Counted from the stretch's first letter, positions 37,651-51,007 are shown. The stretch is DNA of 64,000 nucleotides from Cotesia glomerata (GCF_020080835.1 NC_058159.1:28309525-28373524); one strand, 5' to 3'. Made by a program: numbers and translations. The notes: a model not told the origin generated them from the sequence alone.

Positions 37651-38069
37651 CACGGAAAAATATTATATTTGAAAATTATAGAGATATTTTTGTAAAAATT
37701 ACACGAATTTTTTGTTTTATGTGTATAAAAAATAATTTTTACATCTACAGGTATAAATGTGTAAAAGTTACATCGTTAAATAATTTGGGATTAAAAAAAT
37801 ACCAAACTTGTGAAAAAATTTATCTAAATGTATACATAAAATTATATATGATTTTTGGCCATGTATAATTTTATACAATATTTTTTTTCAATGTAAAATT
37901 TACAAATTTTTTAAAATTGAAATCATTTTTTTTTTGTAAAATTAAAAATATTTTTTATATGCTAAATTTACATTTCTGAAAATATTAATTTTAAAATTAT
38001 GTCTTGACAAGAGTAAAACTATAAATCAAGCATTTATTATTGAAATTTTGACAGGGTTTTTTTTCCGTG
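37651..38069. mobile_element. CACGG-type MITE upstream of a dpr exon
   Basis: Ends CACGGAAAAATATT and TTTTTTTTCCGTG with CA on both sides. Only 20 nt separate it from the acceptor of the exon at 37462-37630, so the branch point probably lies inside the MITE. Confidence 0.8.
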
Positions 38070-39078
38070 CATATATCTTCAATATAGCAAACTGTCAGAA
38101 CAAAATATTCTAAAAAAGTTTATAATGACTTAGCCAGAAGTAGCAAGGCAATCGGTGAATTTAAATAATCGCGATAATTCGGGGCACGTGTTTAAATCTT
38201 GGATCGAGTATGGAAGATTTTTAAGTTTCTGGGTAGCTTAACTTAAACTCTATACTCAAAACCTTTTTATGTATTTTAAAGGTATATCACGATTCTTTTA
38301 ACGTGGTACGGATGATTCTTCTCATCGGAAAGCCGCCATTAGGATGCAGCTCAACTTCCCAGAGCAGCTATTCTCGAAGCGGCCGCTATGCAAATTTCAT
38401 ACTGGCTCATCCGATTCTTTTCGTTTTATTTTTCTTTCCATCAGCCCTCTCACGTACTGCCTCTATACTTCTGTACTATACTCAGTGCTTCAACCCTCAA
38501 CCCTCTGTCGCGTCCGCTTCCTCTGCTCTCTCTGGATTCTGGGTGCCTCTGTCTCCATTTTCTCGAGCTTGCCTATCCATAACACAACGACGAGAGACAA
38601 TGTCGCAGTGTCTGCTCAACGACACAACGGCTGCTTTTACTTTACTGCCAGACTATTTTGCGTGTGTCATGACCAAGGAAAAAAAGCTTACAATTTTTTT
38701 ATTTATTTCCACTACCTCCATTTTTCTTTTTTACACTCTCTTATTTTTCCTGTCACTACATCCTGCTTGTTGTTACTTGTCTATTTTCCTTCTTACTTTC
38801 AGTAATATATTTTTTTATTTTCACCCAAGAAAAGATAAATATTCTGTCTCTTGATTTTATATATTCATTATAAATATTTTTTCAGTTTTGTTACCTTCTA
38901 TCCAGCTGATCTATTTATTTACTTGGCTCTGGTAATGTAATAAAGTAATAGAGTCACGCTTTTAATCTACTGAGTAATAATTTAAATAATAACTTATAAA
39001 ATAAACTACCATGTCCTGGCACCCTATTAAGTCGAATAAGAACTATGATAATATTATAAAGTACTTGGCAAAGTAATA
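38070..39078. other. Intron DNA with a pyrimidine-rich forward strand
   Basis: From about 38390 to 38840 the plus strand is strongly C+T rich. This keeps a 183-codon forward frame open, which I do not regard as a gene. Confidence 0.4.
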
Positions 39079-41970
39079 CACGGAAAGAAATACATTGCGG
39101 ATATCACTATGTCACTATGGGTGTGAACACTATACTGTATGGTTTAGAAGATTTTGATTCGATCAGTGTTCCCAGAAACTTTTGCTTGTCTGATCGACAC
39201 AGTGCCGTAAAATTATCGGGTTTTCTAAAAAATTACCGTACGCACAAAAAAAATGTTAAATTTAAGTTTTTGACTAAATTTACAAAATTAAAATTTTTTT
39301 ATGCAAAAATATTCTCATTCAAAATTCAGATATAAATTTACTCTTGAAAAATATTTACAAAAAAAATGTTTCCACTTTTTTGTTGACTGGTTTAATAACG
39401 GTACGATAGATTTAATGTTATTTGAGTTCGACATTTGATGAATTATAAAACATTTAAAGAAATCAAATAATCATTCACAAGGTATTTTCTTCGAAGAATT
39501 AGACTTGAGAGAAGAGACTGCAGACTAGAGACAGTAGAGACTATAGATAAAATATTATTTAGTCGGTAAAGAAAATTACATATGCATGTTACTATAAGAC
39601 TGTGTAGGGTAATAGGGCATCCGTGGGGCGCTGCATGCTTCAAGCGGGTAATAAATAAAAGTTAAGCTACACGGATCAGAATGAAAATCAAACATATCGA
39701 AAATTATCGTACAATTATCGTACAAGACTCATATTATCGTAACTTTTCGTCACATAATCAAAGTTGGATGTACGATCGTACAATGCTTCAAATTATGTGA
39801 CGTGTACGATAATTATGTGACAGATGGGAACGCTGGATTCGATATAAAAATCGTCAGCATAGATGATTTGGCTATGGTGGGAATAGTAACATCAACAATA
39901 GTTATAGCTGATACGCCAATGTCACTATGGGCGTCAGACCCATAGTGACTGGCGACATTTACGATGCTCCTGGCAGAACAGTCTATCCGTTATTGTTATA
40001 TCTCTTATGCTGATATTAGAGTAGTAACAAAATTAGTTTAATTAATTGAATGGGTTATGCACTGATAGAAGGATTTATTAACTGTTAATAATTTAATTTA
40101 TTTGAAGACAATTATTTAATTTATTAAATTTTAATAAATATTTTTTAACATTAAATAAATATCTATTTGGGTGGAAAGTACATTTGTTAATAGTTAATAA
40201 GTATTTATTAATAGTTAAGAAATATTTATTAACAATTAGTAAATATTTTGTAGAGTGAATTTGTTTCGCTTGCAATTTGCAATGTCATATGATATAAAGA
40301 AAAGATAGTTTACAAATAAAAATCATCTTTATAAATTATTTGCATTAATTATATTACATTATAATAACATTTATTATAAAATACCAAATTTTATCATAGC
40401 TCATAATTATCTTTTATATTTTTAAATATTAAAAACGTTAATTTATTTAGTGAATTTAATTATTATCATGTATTCCAGATATAGAGTTATAAAAAGTGTC
40501 AAAAGGAAATTGCTATTTTTACTTTTTATTTTAAATAAATATTCGGTAAAAGTTAACAAATGTTCATTAAACATTAATAAATATTTTTAACAGTTAATAA
40601 ATTGTACTAAACAGATTACTTATTAACTGTTAATAAATATTTGTTACCTGTTAACAAATATTTATTAACATTTAATAAATAATTTATAAACTGTTAATAA
40701 ATATTCATTAAATCCTATGATGTTAAAAAATCATTTATTAACAGTTAATAAAGCTTATTAAATATAAACAAATCCTTCTATCAGTGTGTTCGATGAAAAA
40801 TATTTAAAAATTTTGTATTAAACTAATTTAATGTTACAATTAATTTCAAAGTAGTTTTACTAATTTATGAATTTTTACGTCGGTACAGTAGTTGTACCCA
40901 TGAAATATTGGCCGTAATTCGATAGAATTATTGATTGTCGCGCTAAGTAATATCGCGGGAAAAGCTAGTAGCATTGCGACATCTGCGATGCACTATGGGG
41001 CTGGCGGCAATGCTGTCACGTCAAGCCTCCTATGCGCCCGTGTAATAGACGCAAAGATTTTGGTACCATACAGTATAGTAGATAATCCTATATGCATAGG
41101 GCTTATACACGCATAAAAATGATTTTGTTGAAATAACAAAAGACGGGATAACTGAAAAATATGTTCTGGTAACAAATGAGTGTAGTTATAGTAACAAATC
41201 CATTAGTCGCATTAACAAAATGTTTCAAGTTTTTCTAACAAACTAGTCTGTTAAATCACCAAATCAATTTGTTGTTCTAACGAAATCATTTTATTGCAAT
41301 AACAAAATTAATTTGTTGCTAAAATATTTTCCAAATCAGATATCACTGATTTAGCATATTTTTGAATTATGGATTCCTATAAAATTTAATGTAACATTTA
41401 ATGTAAATTTATTTGTTACTTTAATAGAATAATTTTGCTGTTTCAACAAAAAAATTTGTTATACCAACTAACCTCAGACTTTAAAGTCGTTAAATATAAA
41501 AAATAAGCTTAATAAAAAAAAGTATTTCAGTGGATAGCATCAATTGATATCTATTTTCATGATTACATCTTTGTTATCATAATATGCTCTCTTGTTTTTC
41601 TTTTTTCATTTTAAAATGATACTTTATATATTAATATTAAGTCTTTTTATTGATAAGTTTTTGTTTCTCCAGGTCTATGTACAGGTGTTTTTTTATAACA
41701 CCTCTATAGGTGCATATTTTGTATGTATATGCTAATTTTGTATCCTGGTAATAATAAATAAATAAATAAATAAATTATTTTGTCGAATCTACTTAAAGAT
41801 TTTGCTATAGTAACCAAATTGTTTTGTTGTTATAATATATCAATAACTTCTATGTTAACAAATGCATTTGTTACTAGAACATGTCTTAGGTTATTTTAAC
41901 AAAATTTTTTTCTGGGTGTAGCAATGCAATACAACGACATAGGGATATCCGCAATGTATTTCTTTCCGTG
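39079..41970. mobile_element. Large CACGG-type TIR element
   Basis: Ends CACGGAAAGAAATACATTGC and GCAATGTATTTCTTTCCGTG with TA on both sides. 2.9 kb, hosting the MITE at 40060-40786. The words CTATACTGTATGG/CCATACAGTATAG recur in opposite orientation near 39130 and 41065. No transposase frame. The region 41140-41900 has repeated AACAAAxxATTTGTT words, probably another nested element. Confidence 0.75.
40060..40786. mobile_element. Hairpin MITE, CACTGATAGAAGG family, TTAATAA-word variant
   Basis: Canonical ends, 727 bp. Arms are built from GTTAATAAATATTTATTAAC words. TG stands on both sides, a direct duplication. A copy of the same subtype is at 56264-57255. Confidence 0.87.
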
Positions 41971-42283
41971 TAGCTTGAGAGGTTTCAACGATGTTCAATT
42001 TTTATTTAGCAGTATGTATATGTATCGACGGCGAATACCGTGTAGATGAATGGCCCCGAGCGGACCATTCTTGTCGATCTGTCATGGCTTGTAATTTTAA
42101 ACGAATGTTCGATCTATCACACCCTATCGCTCACCATCCAATCGATCAAGAACTTTTTCGGGTGTTCTAATCAACGAAAAACGTTCACTGTCCGGAAGGG
42201 AAAACAATTATTACTTTCAGTTTAATTGAAATTTATTTTATAAATATTCTGACTTTTTTCAGAAGTATGTCATTTACCTTATA
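41971..42283. other. Single-copy intron DNA, higher GC
   Basis: No exon or repeat recognised; a possible regulatory island. Confidence 0.35.
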
Positions 42284-42818
42284 CACTGATAGAAGGATTT
42301 GTTTATAGTTAAAAATATTTGTTAATATTTAACAAATCATTTATTAGAGACCACTTGACAAATATTTCTTAGTATTTAAAAAGATTTATTAATATTTAAT
42401 AAATAAATATCAGATTTATTGAATTAAATAAATCATTTTAAATTCTAAGAAATATTTATATAATACTAAAAAGTGGTCTCTAATAAATGATTTGTTAAAT
42501 ATTAACAAATATTTTTAACTATCATCTTAGTGTATCAGCTCTTCATTTATAAATATTACGACTCATCAAAGAATAATTATTGGAGTGGGCAAATAAATGA
42601 ATACTTCTTGTTTATCGCAACATTTTGCAATAGTTTATTGCTTCCTCAGGCGCTCTATAAACAATATTAATAAATTACATATCACCAAAAATTGGTAACG
42701 GCATGTAAACAAACATCAAATATCATACATACCAAAATATACAATATTAATATCATCCACGTTGTTAAAGTCTTGCCACATTATTATTTTTAACTATAAA
42801 CAAATCCTTCTATCAGTG
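42284..42818. mobile_element. Hairpin MITE, CACTGATAGAAGG family, interrupted
   Basis: Canonical ends with TA on both sides. The right arm is split by a 260-270-bp insert (about 42519-42786) bordered on both sides by ATTTTTAACTAT, a 12-bp target duplication. Confidence 0.8.
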
Positions 42819-43200
42819 TACACTTCGATTGCAAATCTGATTTATTTATGCTTTTTGAAAAAACTAGAAATATTTTTTTAATAATTCATTTGATTATACT
42901 TTGACATTCATCAGCTGATTGAAATTCATTAAAATTTCTTTTTCTTAATTTTCTAATAATTTTTCACGCGATTATTAGAGGCCATAGATTTTGTGTTTTG
43001 AATTTTTTACACTCCAAAAAACTTTCTCTTTTAAATAATATCCCTTTTAACCGAGTAATATACATAATTATACAATAATAATATAACAATAATTATACAA
43101 TAAATTAACAATAATTATATAATAATACATAATTATTGGTTTATTTTAAAAAACGATATAACTCGCAATCTTTAAACTTTAATAATTCATTTCTAAACTT

Positions 43201-44214
43201 CCCGAGTAAAAATAAAATTATTATTCTTTACGAAAAAATAATAAATTTTGTTCGACCGCCGAACCACCGCCACACCATACCGCCGAACCACCGCTGAACT
43301 ACCGCCGTTTGGCGGAATATTCCGCTGCACGCTAAAAATTTACTCCCCCTCGCATCGCCGAACCACTCGCTGAACGACCGCCGTACCAATGCTAAAGCAT
43401 AGCTACAATTTTATAAAAAATGGCTTCATAATTAATTTATCACGCAATAATTAATTAATAAATAACCCGACTAGAAATTTTAATGTAAGACTTATTGTAC
43501 AACCTCCTTTTATTCAAATGCTTAATATTCATATAAAAAAAATTTTTTGAATCAGACTGAAGTAAATTATTGATTTTTTTTAGTCGTATTGTTGATGTAG
43601 ATTTTTAATTTCGTCCTCGGGTTGCACAGAAGCGGCGAGCCGATCGAAATATCCTGAAAACATTTTAAAGATTATACTGCGATGGGAATCGAACCTGGGT
43701 CGTCTGCGTGGAAGTCTCGAACATTACCAACTGCGCTGCAAGTCGTAGTTAACTGAGAGAATTTGGTTTAGTTATTTGAATGATCAACAAATATTTTATT
43801 TCAATGTATACCACCAAACGGCGGTCGAGTCAAACAAAATTTATTAAAAGTTGACAATTTTTAATTCGTCACAGCTGTGATGCGGCGGTGGTTCGGCGAA
43901 TTGATAAATTTTAACCTGTCACGGCGGTGGTGCGGCGGTGCTTCGGTAACCATAAAAAAATTCAAATGGTCACATTCATAGTGCGGCGGTGCTTCGGCGG
44001 CGCTTCGGTGATTAAAATGCCGTGCAGCGGTGTTTCGGCGGTAATACAGCGAACCCACTTTTACTTAAACAGTCGCGGCTATGGTGCGGCGGTGCTTCGG
44101 CGGCCATACAAAAATTAAAATAGTCACAGTCATAGTGCGGCGGTGCTTCGGCGATTAAAAAGCCGTGCAGCGGTGTTTCGGCTGTGATGCGGCTAAAATC
44201 TTTTTTTTCTCGGG
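43201..44214. mobile_element. GCGG-rich foldback element, copy 2
   Basis: Ends CCCGAGTAAAAATAAAATTA and TTTTTTCTCGGG with TT on both sides. Same layout as copy 1, including the tRNA-like segment, but the arm words have shifted to CCGCCGAACCACCGC and GCGGTGCTTCGGCGG. Confidence 0.8.
43679..43748 (-). other. tRNA-like segment inside GCGG element copy 2
   Basis: B box GGTTCGATTCC and an A-box-like TGCAGCGCAGTTGGTA are preserved relative to copy 1. The cloverleaf is poor. Confidence 0.55.
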
Positions 44215-47200
44215 TTATCACGCAATTTAATATTCATGATATATTTGAAAAAATTAATTTTATTTTCATATAAAAAAGTCGTGGATAATTTTTTTTAATG
44301 TACTTCAAAATTGAACAATCGATGATTCAATAAATAATTTTTAGATTTGACTAAAAAATTAAAAATGTGATAAAGATAAATTAAGAATGTTTAGGGATGT
44401 TTCCGATAAGTTTTAATTATTATTAATAATATTTTTTTTTATTGGTAATTAATATTGATATAATGTAACCATCGTAATTGGGTTATAACAATCACAACAG
44501 TAACAGAAGATAATAATACCAAATCAATGAATAACATCGATTGATTTATTTTAATATTTCGGTCTGATTATCTCGTTGATAATAGATGGCTTGTAGAAAC
44601 GCCAGTGAATCGATACGCGCTTTTGATACACTACGTAACCAACAGTTTTAAATTTATGAGATAATTATTATCGTTGCCGTGAGATTTTGTATTCTATTAT
44701 TACACAGTAGTTATTTAAAAAATATCAATAATTCAATCATTTATTAGATAACCATTGATTTTTATTCCTGAACAATATTTTAATATTCAAATACTAGAGA
44801 CTTTTTTCAATATCATAGTGCAAGGAATGCAATTTTAACAGATTTTATCAATCCTTTTCATAAATTTCATCAATATGAATCTCATCAAAAAGGAGTTTTA
44901 TATTTCAGGAATTTATATTAGCGCTTTTGCTTAGAGCCGATGATAGTAAATAAACAGTGAAAATAACTAATTTCTCCTTCGGAATTTGTATCAGGAATGA
45001 GCTAACTGGAAAATAATATTTTTTGGATATTTTTGAATCAAATATTAAATTTTGCAGGTTCTTAATATTATAAATAGAGTGATAATAAAAATATAATGGC
45101 TAATAAAAAATTCATTTTGTTGTAAAAAAGCGTGGAGTTCATTTTAAAATATTTTAATAATTATTCTACTTTTATAATATGTAAAAATAAAATATTTAGA
45201 ATAATTGATATCAACACCACAATTTTTAACAATAAAATTAATTTGTTTGTAAATCTATTTTTATTTTAAACTTCTTGAAAATTATAGCTGAAATTCTGTA
45301 AAAATCAATCGAACAGTTTCAATAAAAAAACATATTTTCACCCGACTGTTCACTCTTGTCTACTAACTAAAAAATTTCCAAGACTATTTAAAAGCCGTAA
45401 AAACTTATTCCGCAAAAAACCCCAACAAAAAAAGTTGTTAAAATCTTTTCTTCCTACTTATGGTCGTTTGAGGCGTGCATTTCGTGATTTCTGAACAAAA
45501 AAGAGAAGTGTTTATGATTATCAACAAAAACAAAACTTTGGCCAAACAAATGTTCATAAAATTTAACTACAGTTTTATTTATCTATATTTCACAGTAATC
45601 TACAAATTGTAGGACAAAGTAGTGCGTCGATTCATCGGGAAAAGTTTTCCATCGACCTTCCACCATCCGCCATCCACTGAAGAGGAAAGAAGTCTCACAG
45701 GAGTTTCCTCACAGAATTCTTCCCTTCTCTTCTCCTTTCCTCACTTTATTCTTTTGTATTTCGTATATATATTTTCAACTCCCAGTGTTCCAGGTCTCAG
45801 CGTAGCTAACGTAGTTCAAACTTGATTTTCAAAACTTTTTATTCAAAGAAACGGTCCTCGTGGTGCTGCAGATGATAATATTCTTTGATTACTCGCGTAT
45901 TTCCCGGAGGCTCTCACTCCAACTTCTCCTCTCTCTTTTTCCCTTCTCATCTGTTTTCTTTCTTTCTGCCCCATTCTTCTCTCTTGAATTCGTCTGAATT
46001 TGCTTGGTGAATTTCCTCAAGGCGAACAACCCACTCTCAGCTCCAGACTTCGGTGATCTTCTTTCCTAGTTTAAACGCCGCCTTACTTTCAATCTCTTAC
46101 ATTTTTACCCTATTTTTTGTCCTCACTCTAACAATGTGCCATCGAAACTCCGATCCAAGTTTTCAGACCCCAAACTTCAATTCGATCCGGACTTTTAAAT
46201 CATATTCGACTCAATAATAATCACTCATTTATTTTATCCTCTTTTTTTTTTTAATTATCATAAATTTACCTTCTCCAAAAAAATAATTAATTAATTATTA
46301 ACTAACTCCAGCGAAACCAGTCACCTATATAACAGTAAAAGCGGCACTCTCGGACCTCATAAACTGGAGGATGAAAAAAAATAAACAACCTGGCGAAGCC
46401 ATGAGTGTTAATCTCGACTTTCAACGTACAGGCTCTCACCCTTATCCTTTGGTAACTATCTCTGTTTATCCTGGATTTCTAATAAACTTTTTCAACATCT
46501 CTCAGATAAACAGAATTGCTAATTATTAAGCTCGACAAACGGACTTTTAATCAATGTTAAAAACTATGGCTATATTTTTATATTTAAAAATTATTTTGTT
46601 ACTAAAAAAAATTTATTACGAAAGTAAAAAAACATTTCTATTTGGAGCATTTAAAACTAAAATTAAATAAATTTTGGTTTTTTTGCTATAAATTCGTAAA
46701 CCACCGAAATAACAGCCCCCTGGGCTTTCCCATTCCCAAAATTAAAACTTTAAGATTAAATTTTAAGTTATTCGTCCATAATATATAATTTGGCCTATAA
46801 TGTTTATAAACTTAATTAGTTAACTAACAATCTTTTTCAATAAAAAGTGCCGAAAATTAATTTGTTTCATTAAATTCATTAAACCAAAGTTTGTCCCAGG
46901 CATTTTAAGAAGAGTCCCCTGCCAAAAGTTCAAAGCCAAAAAAAAAATCCAGCGTGTTATTTTACCTTTTGTAAGGTTTATAAGGATCTATTTAGCCTTG
47001 AGTTAATAACCATAGGGCTGTTAGCAACTTTATCGCCATTTTATTTAGTGTCAAAGTACCGTTTGTGCTGAAAATATGTATCTGGGCCACTTCAAAACTC
47101 AGTCTCCTGACAACTATTTTTATTTATAAAATTGGATCCATAAGTTTTAATATTATTCTAATTAATGTAAACATTCATTAAGAACTTGAAAAGTTGAATG

Positions 47201-47839
47201 CATTGAAATAGTTTGCTTGATTTTTCTCAATTTGATAAAAAAAAAAGACAGTCCCCTGGCAAACAGTCCCCTGTCATGTTATATGGCAAAAGAAACACAA
47301 ATATCGAAAAAGCAAAAATTAAATCGGCTGTTTATTTATTATGATTAAGCTGATAGTTTTGTAGCCCTTATTAATTTTGTTTCTAATAAAATCAAAAATA
47401 ATTTGGTCGGACAATTTTGTATAGATTTAAGACGTTCTTACAGAGAATCACCCATATATACAATATTTATATATATTTTATTAAAAATTTAATAACTTTC
47501 ATCATTTTTTGCATCACAGTTTCCACTTAGCGTTAAACACTCGACTATTTCCAGAAACTTTTTAACAGCTCAGTGACTAAATTCGAGATATTAAATTCCT
47601 TTGGATTTTCATCATAGTTTGCAAAACTGTAAATGCAAATATAAGAGAGATTGACGTACAGATTGAAATTTTTAGTCTTACTCAATTCGAGATTATGTTT
47701 TAATTGGCATTCTTAAGGTTTAACTGCGCTTTTACGCAAGTTTTATTGATTTATATGATAGCTTGTCGATATTCTGACTTACCGTGAATTATTTACGGTT
47801 TTTTATAACTCGCTCTTACGGAAATTAACTTAAATACTG
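44215..47839. other. Intron DNA with a pyrimidine-rich island (45640-46260)
   Basis: Mostly AT-rich and single-copy. The island is C+T rich on the plus strand. AGTCCCCTG words recur at about 46913, 47250 and 47265. No gene seen. Confidence 0.4.
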
Positions 47840-48685
47840 CACGGAAAAAATAAAACTCGATAAATTACATTATAAATAGTAATAAGTGTCCCGTCGTATT
47901 TAAAACTTAGAAAACCCTTCTGAAAGAAAAATATAAAAAAAATATAGGTCGAAATATGTAAAAAAATATATTTTAAATATATTAAAAATCTATAAATTAT
48001 GTATAGTTAATATATTTTAAATAACCAACTTTTGGCCGATTTTCATAAATATTTTGTATATTTCAAATATATTTTAGATATATTTAAAATATTTTTTTTT
48101 TTATATTTTTAGCTGTGTATTCTAATGTGACTGTGTATTTTTTATGTATTTTAAGATTTATCTTGAATATATCTAAAATATATATGAAAATCGGTCAAAA
48201 GTTATTTATTTAAAATATATTTACTATACATATTTTTTATAGATTTTTAATATATTTAAAATATATTTTTTACATATTATAAGGGAAAATTACAGTTCAA
48301 AATACCATTTTTCTAAATTCAAACTTTAAATGTTAATTTTCAGAGCTTTCAATGTAAATATTACATTATACAATTTAATTCTTATAAAATCTGTAATAAT
48401 TACAATCTGAAACTGCAATTTTTCCAGTTTTTATCACGAAGTGCCACGATGAAAATGAAGTTAGCCGACATTTCAAAATTTTGAGAAATTTTTTATTGAA
48501 AAAAATTCGATTAAACAATTAAAAAAAAATTTTTCACTTATAAAAAACGATAAGTGTAATTTTTTACAAATATTTTTTTAGTTGTAATTTAATTAATAAC
48601 AAAATCAAAAATTTTTAGACGTCTGCTAACTTCAATTTCATGTTAGATTATATATTGTAATTTTTCGGGTTTTCTTTTCTCCGTG
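47840..48685. mobile_element. CACGG-type MITE, third subtype, with nested palindrome
   Basis: Ends CACGGAAAAAATAAAACTCG and CGGGTTTTCTTTTCTCCGTG with TG on both sides. An AT-rich palindrome at 47915-48285 (CCCTT...AAGGG ends) is inserted. A sister copy at 53389-54899 lacks that insert and shows the empty site. Confidence 0.8.
47915..48285. mobile_element. AT-rich palindromic element (related to 21122-22409)
   Basis: Inverted arms share AACTTTTGGCCGATTTTCAT and GAAAATCGGTCAAAAGTTA with the element at 21 kb. Confidence 0.7.
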
Positions 48686-49537
48686 TGATTCTCAAATGCT
48701 TTTACTTCAGATACGACTAACTTAATTCTCAAATTTCAACGCCAAAATTTAAAGAATTTATTTTTTAAAAGTGAATAGGTAAAAAAATTACTTTATTTTA
48801 TTTATTTGTGAATTTTGATTATTACCGCATTTGATTTCATCTCTGAAATGTCAAGCACACAACTCGATTGTCAGAAACATTGTTTAGTTTTGGCGCTACG
48901 TTTCATACAGGGGGCGATTCTATCGCCGTCAAATCATATGAATAAATTCGACGCTTCAAGTCATATCAGTGTTGTATTTTTAAAGTAAAAAATTTTCAAG
49001 TTTTTTAATTTAGAAAATAATTAAAAAAAAAAAGGAAGGATTCAAATGAGTATTCTTTTTCCTTATGAACTTCCATTCAATTAAGAATTATATACGTGCC
49101 AATTATGGAAGAAACGATTGAGAATAAAAGTGTGTGCTTTATCGATGAATAAATTAGCTATGAATAATAATAGAAAAAAATGAAAAGGCGAGATAGTAAT
49201 TGAATTTTTAAATTAATATTTTTGGGGAAAAATTTTGCAAGGTTTAAATTATTCACTTCTAGCTACCGGGAGTATATCGTATATAATAATTTTTAGATTT
49301 ATGACTGTTATCCTTTGAATTTGATATATGGAGAGCTATCAACTGTAAAATGAATTTTATAAAAAAAGTACTACTTTATTCAAGAAAATTCTTACGGTTT
49401 CTGCACTAAAAGATTGAAGTTTTATCCTACTTTACGAAAAAGAAGTCACATTTCTGTTTTATGCAAAAACAAATATTGATAGAGTTGGGAGATAAAGCAT
49501 AATCGACTTTTTGATGTTTTAGGAAAACAAAAATAAC

Positions 49538-49573
<36 letters not shown>

Positions 49574-50543
49574 AAATGTTAAATAAAAATTTTCTATACA
49601 GAAAAAAAAATGTTCTTGAATCAAGTATATAATTTTGGAAAACTTTTTGATTTGAGTAAAAAATTCTTAAACTAAGAAATTTTTACTTAGTTTAAGTAAA
49701 TTTTACTTGATTCAAGAATTTTTCGTCTTGATTCAAAACAATTACCCTCTTCAAAATTATTTTCTTGGTTAAAGAATTTTCCCCTCGAATTGTTAAGTTA
49801 AGGAAGTCCTTTCGCTCCAGTTGAGTCACAACAACTGTAGTAGTCAATATTCGATAAATTAAAATAAAAAACCCATAAAAATTCCTAAAATTAATAAATA
49901 AATAGTATATGAGGCATTAATCGTTGAAATTTTGAAAATTAAAAAAAAAATAGTTAAATACAAAAATTAATTTGACTGTTGTAAGTCAGCTGTTAGTAAC
50001 CTGTCCGTGATTTGGCAATGCTATATATCGGTTGTTTACATTTTCATTTGCACAATATAACCTTAACCATGTTTAAGTTTTTGCAGTCAGCGTAAATAAA
50101 TAAATTAATTAAAAATGTTTAGTCATAAAACTATAACATTCTAATTTCTCATGGCAAGGATGCTAGTATTTTGTATTTATTGTTTTATTTTTCAAATATG
50201 AAATATGAAAATTTGTTAACAATAAATTAATTAATTAATAAGTATGTATGAAAAACATAAGTGCGTTAAAGTTTACTTTGAATTTATTGAATGGTCTGAA
50301 GCTCGCGCGCTACGCAACGTTGCCAAATGTTCTAACGCCATTTAAATGTAGGTTACTCAAAAATTTTCTGCAATTTTATAATTTTTATTTCTCCATAAAT
50401 TCCACGGCAACCTATATATTTTATTGCAAAAAATGAAACCTCAATATTTCGAAAACCTTATTTTGAGTTTTTTTTTTACCCTATCTAATCGGTGGTTAAT
50501 GCCATAATTCGAGAAAGTTGTTAAGGTCTGATGTATAGTATTA
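48686..50543. other. AT-rich intron DNA
   Basis: A poly-T run lies at 49545-49569, and a partial CAGAAAA-type element with CTTGATTCAAG words begins at about 49599. No gene seen. Confidence 0.4.
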
Positions 50544-51007
50544 GAGCTATCTAATAATTTTTTCTCGCATATTCTATAAACTCACATTAAGATGATCCTC
50601 TCCACATTCCTTTCTCAATCCTTTCCTACCAATATCCTGTTACGTAAATGTGGAACGCTTCACGTAATAATTACTGTAACTCCTTTTCTTTCCCGCTTCA
50701 CAGCATTATTTATATTTGTATAAATGCTTGACACGCAAAATCGTGAAGCGCTCCACATTTTTACAAATATAAATAATGCTGTGAAGCGGGAAAGAAAAGG
50801 AGTTACGGTAATTATTACGTGAAGCGTTCCATATTCACGTAACAGGATATTGGTAGGAAAGGATTGAGAAAGGAATGTGGAGAGGATCATCTTAATGTGA
50901 GTTTATAAAATATGCGAGAAAAAATTATTAGATAGCTCGGACCGGGATTCGAACCCAGAACCTTCTGAAGACATGTTAGCTACTCTACCATTTGAGCTAT
51001 CCGGTCT
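50544..51007 (-). mobile_element. tRNA-headed SINE as an inverted dimer
   Basis: The tRNA-like head is at 51007-50939 (A-box-like TAGCTCAAATGGTAGAGTA, B box GGTTCGAATCC). The 177-bp body follows at 50938-50762, then a 41-bp spacer, then the body again in reverse at 50544-50720. The monomer at 54127-54371 has only head and body, so this copy is a head-plus-foldback rearrangement. Confidence 0.8.

Noticed and set aside
38303..38854. Forward frame of 183 codons with overlapping frames
   Set aside because: Open because of pyrimidine bias: several frames are open at once, and there is no recognisable motif.
40060..40786. Regularly repeated words resembling a CRISPR or satellite array
   Set aside because: The words are palindromic, degenerate and confined between MITE ends; there are no spacers.
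43861..44221. Short frames in the GCGG-rich region
   Set aside because: They follow from triplet-like repetition in the foldback arms and occur on both strands.
50939..51007. Possible functional tRNA gene
   Set aside because: The anticodon loop lacks U33, the anticodon stem is mismatched and the same head recurs with SINE bodies; treated as tRNA-derived.
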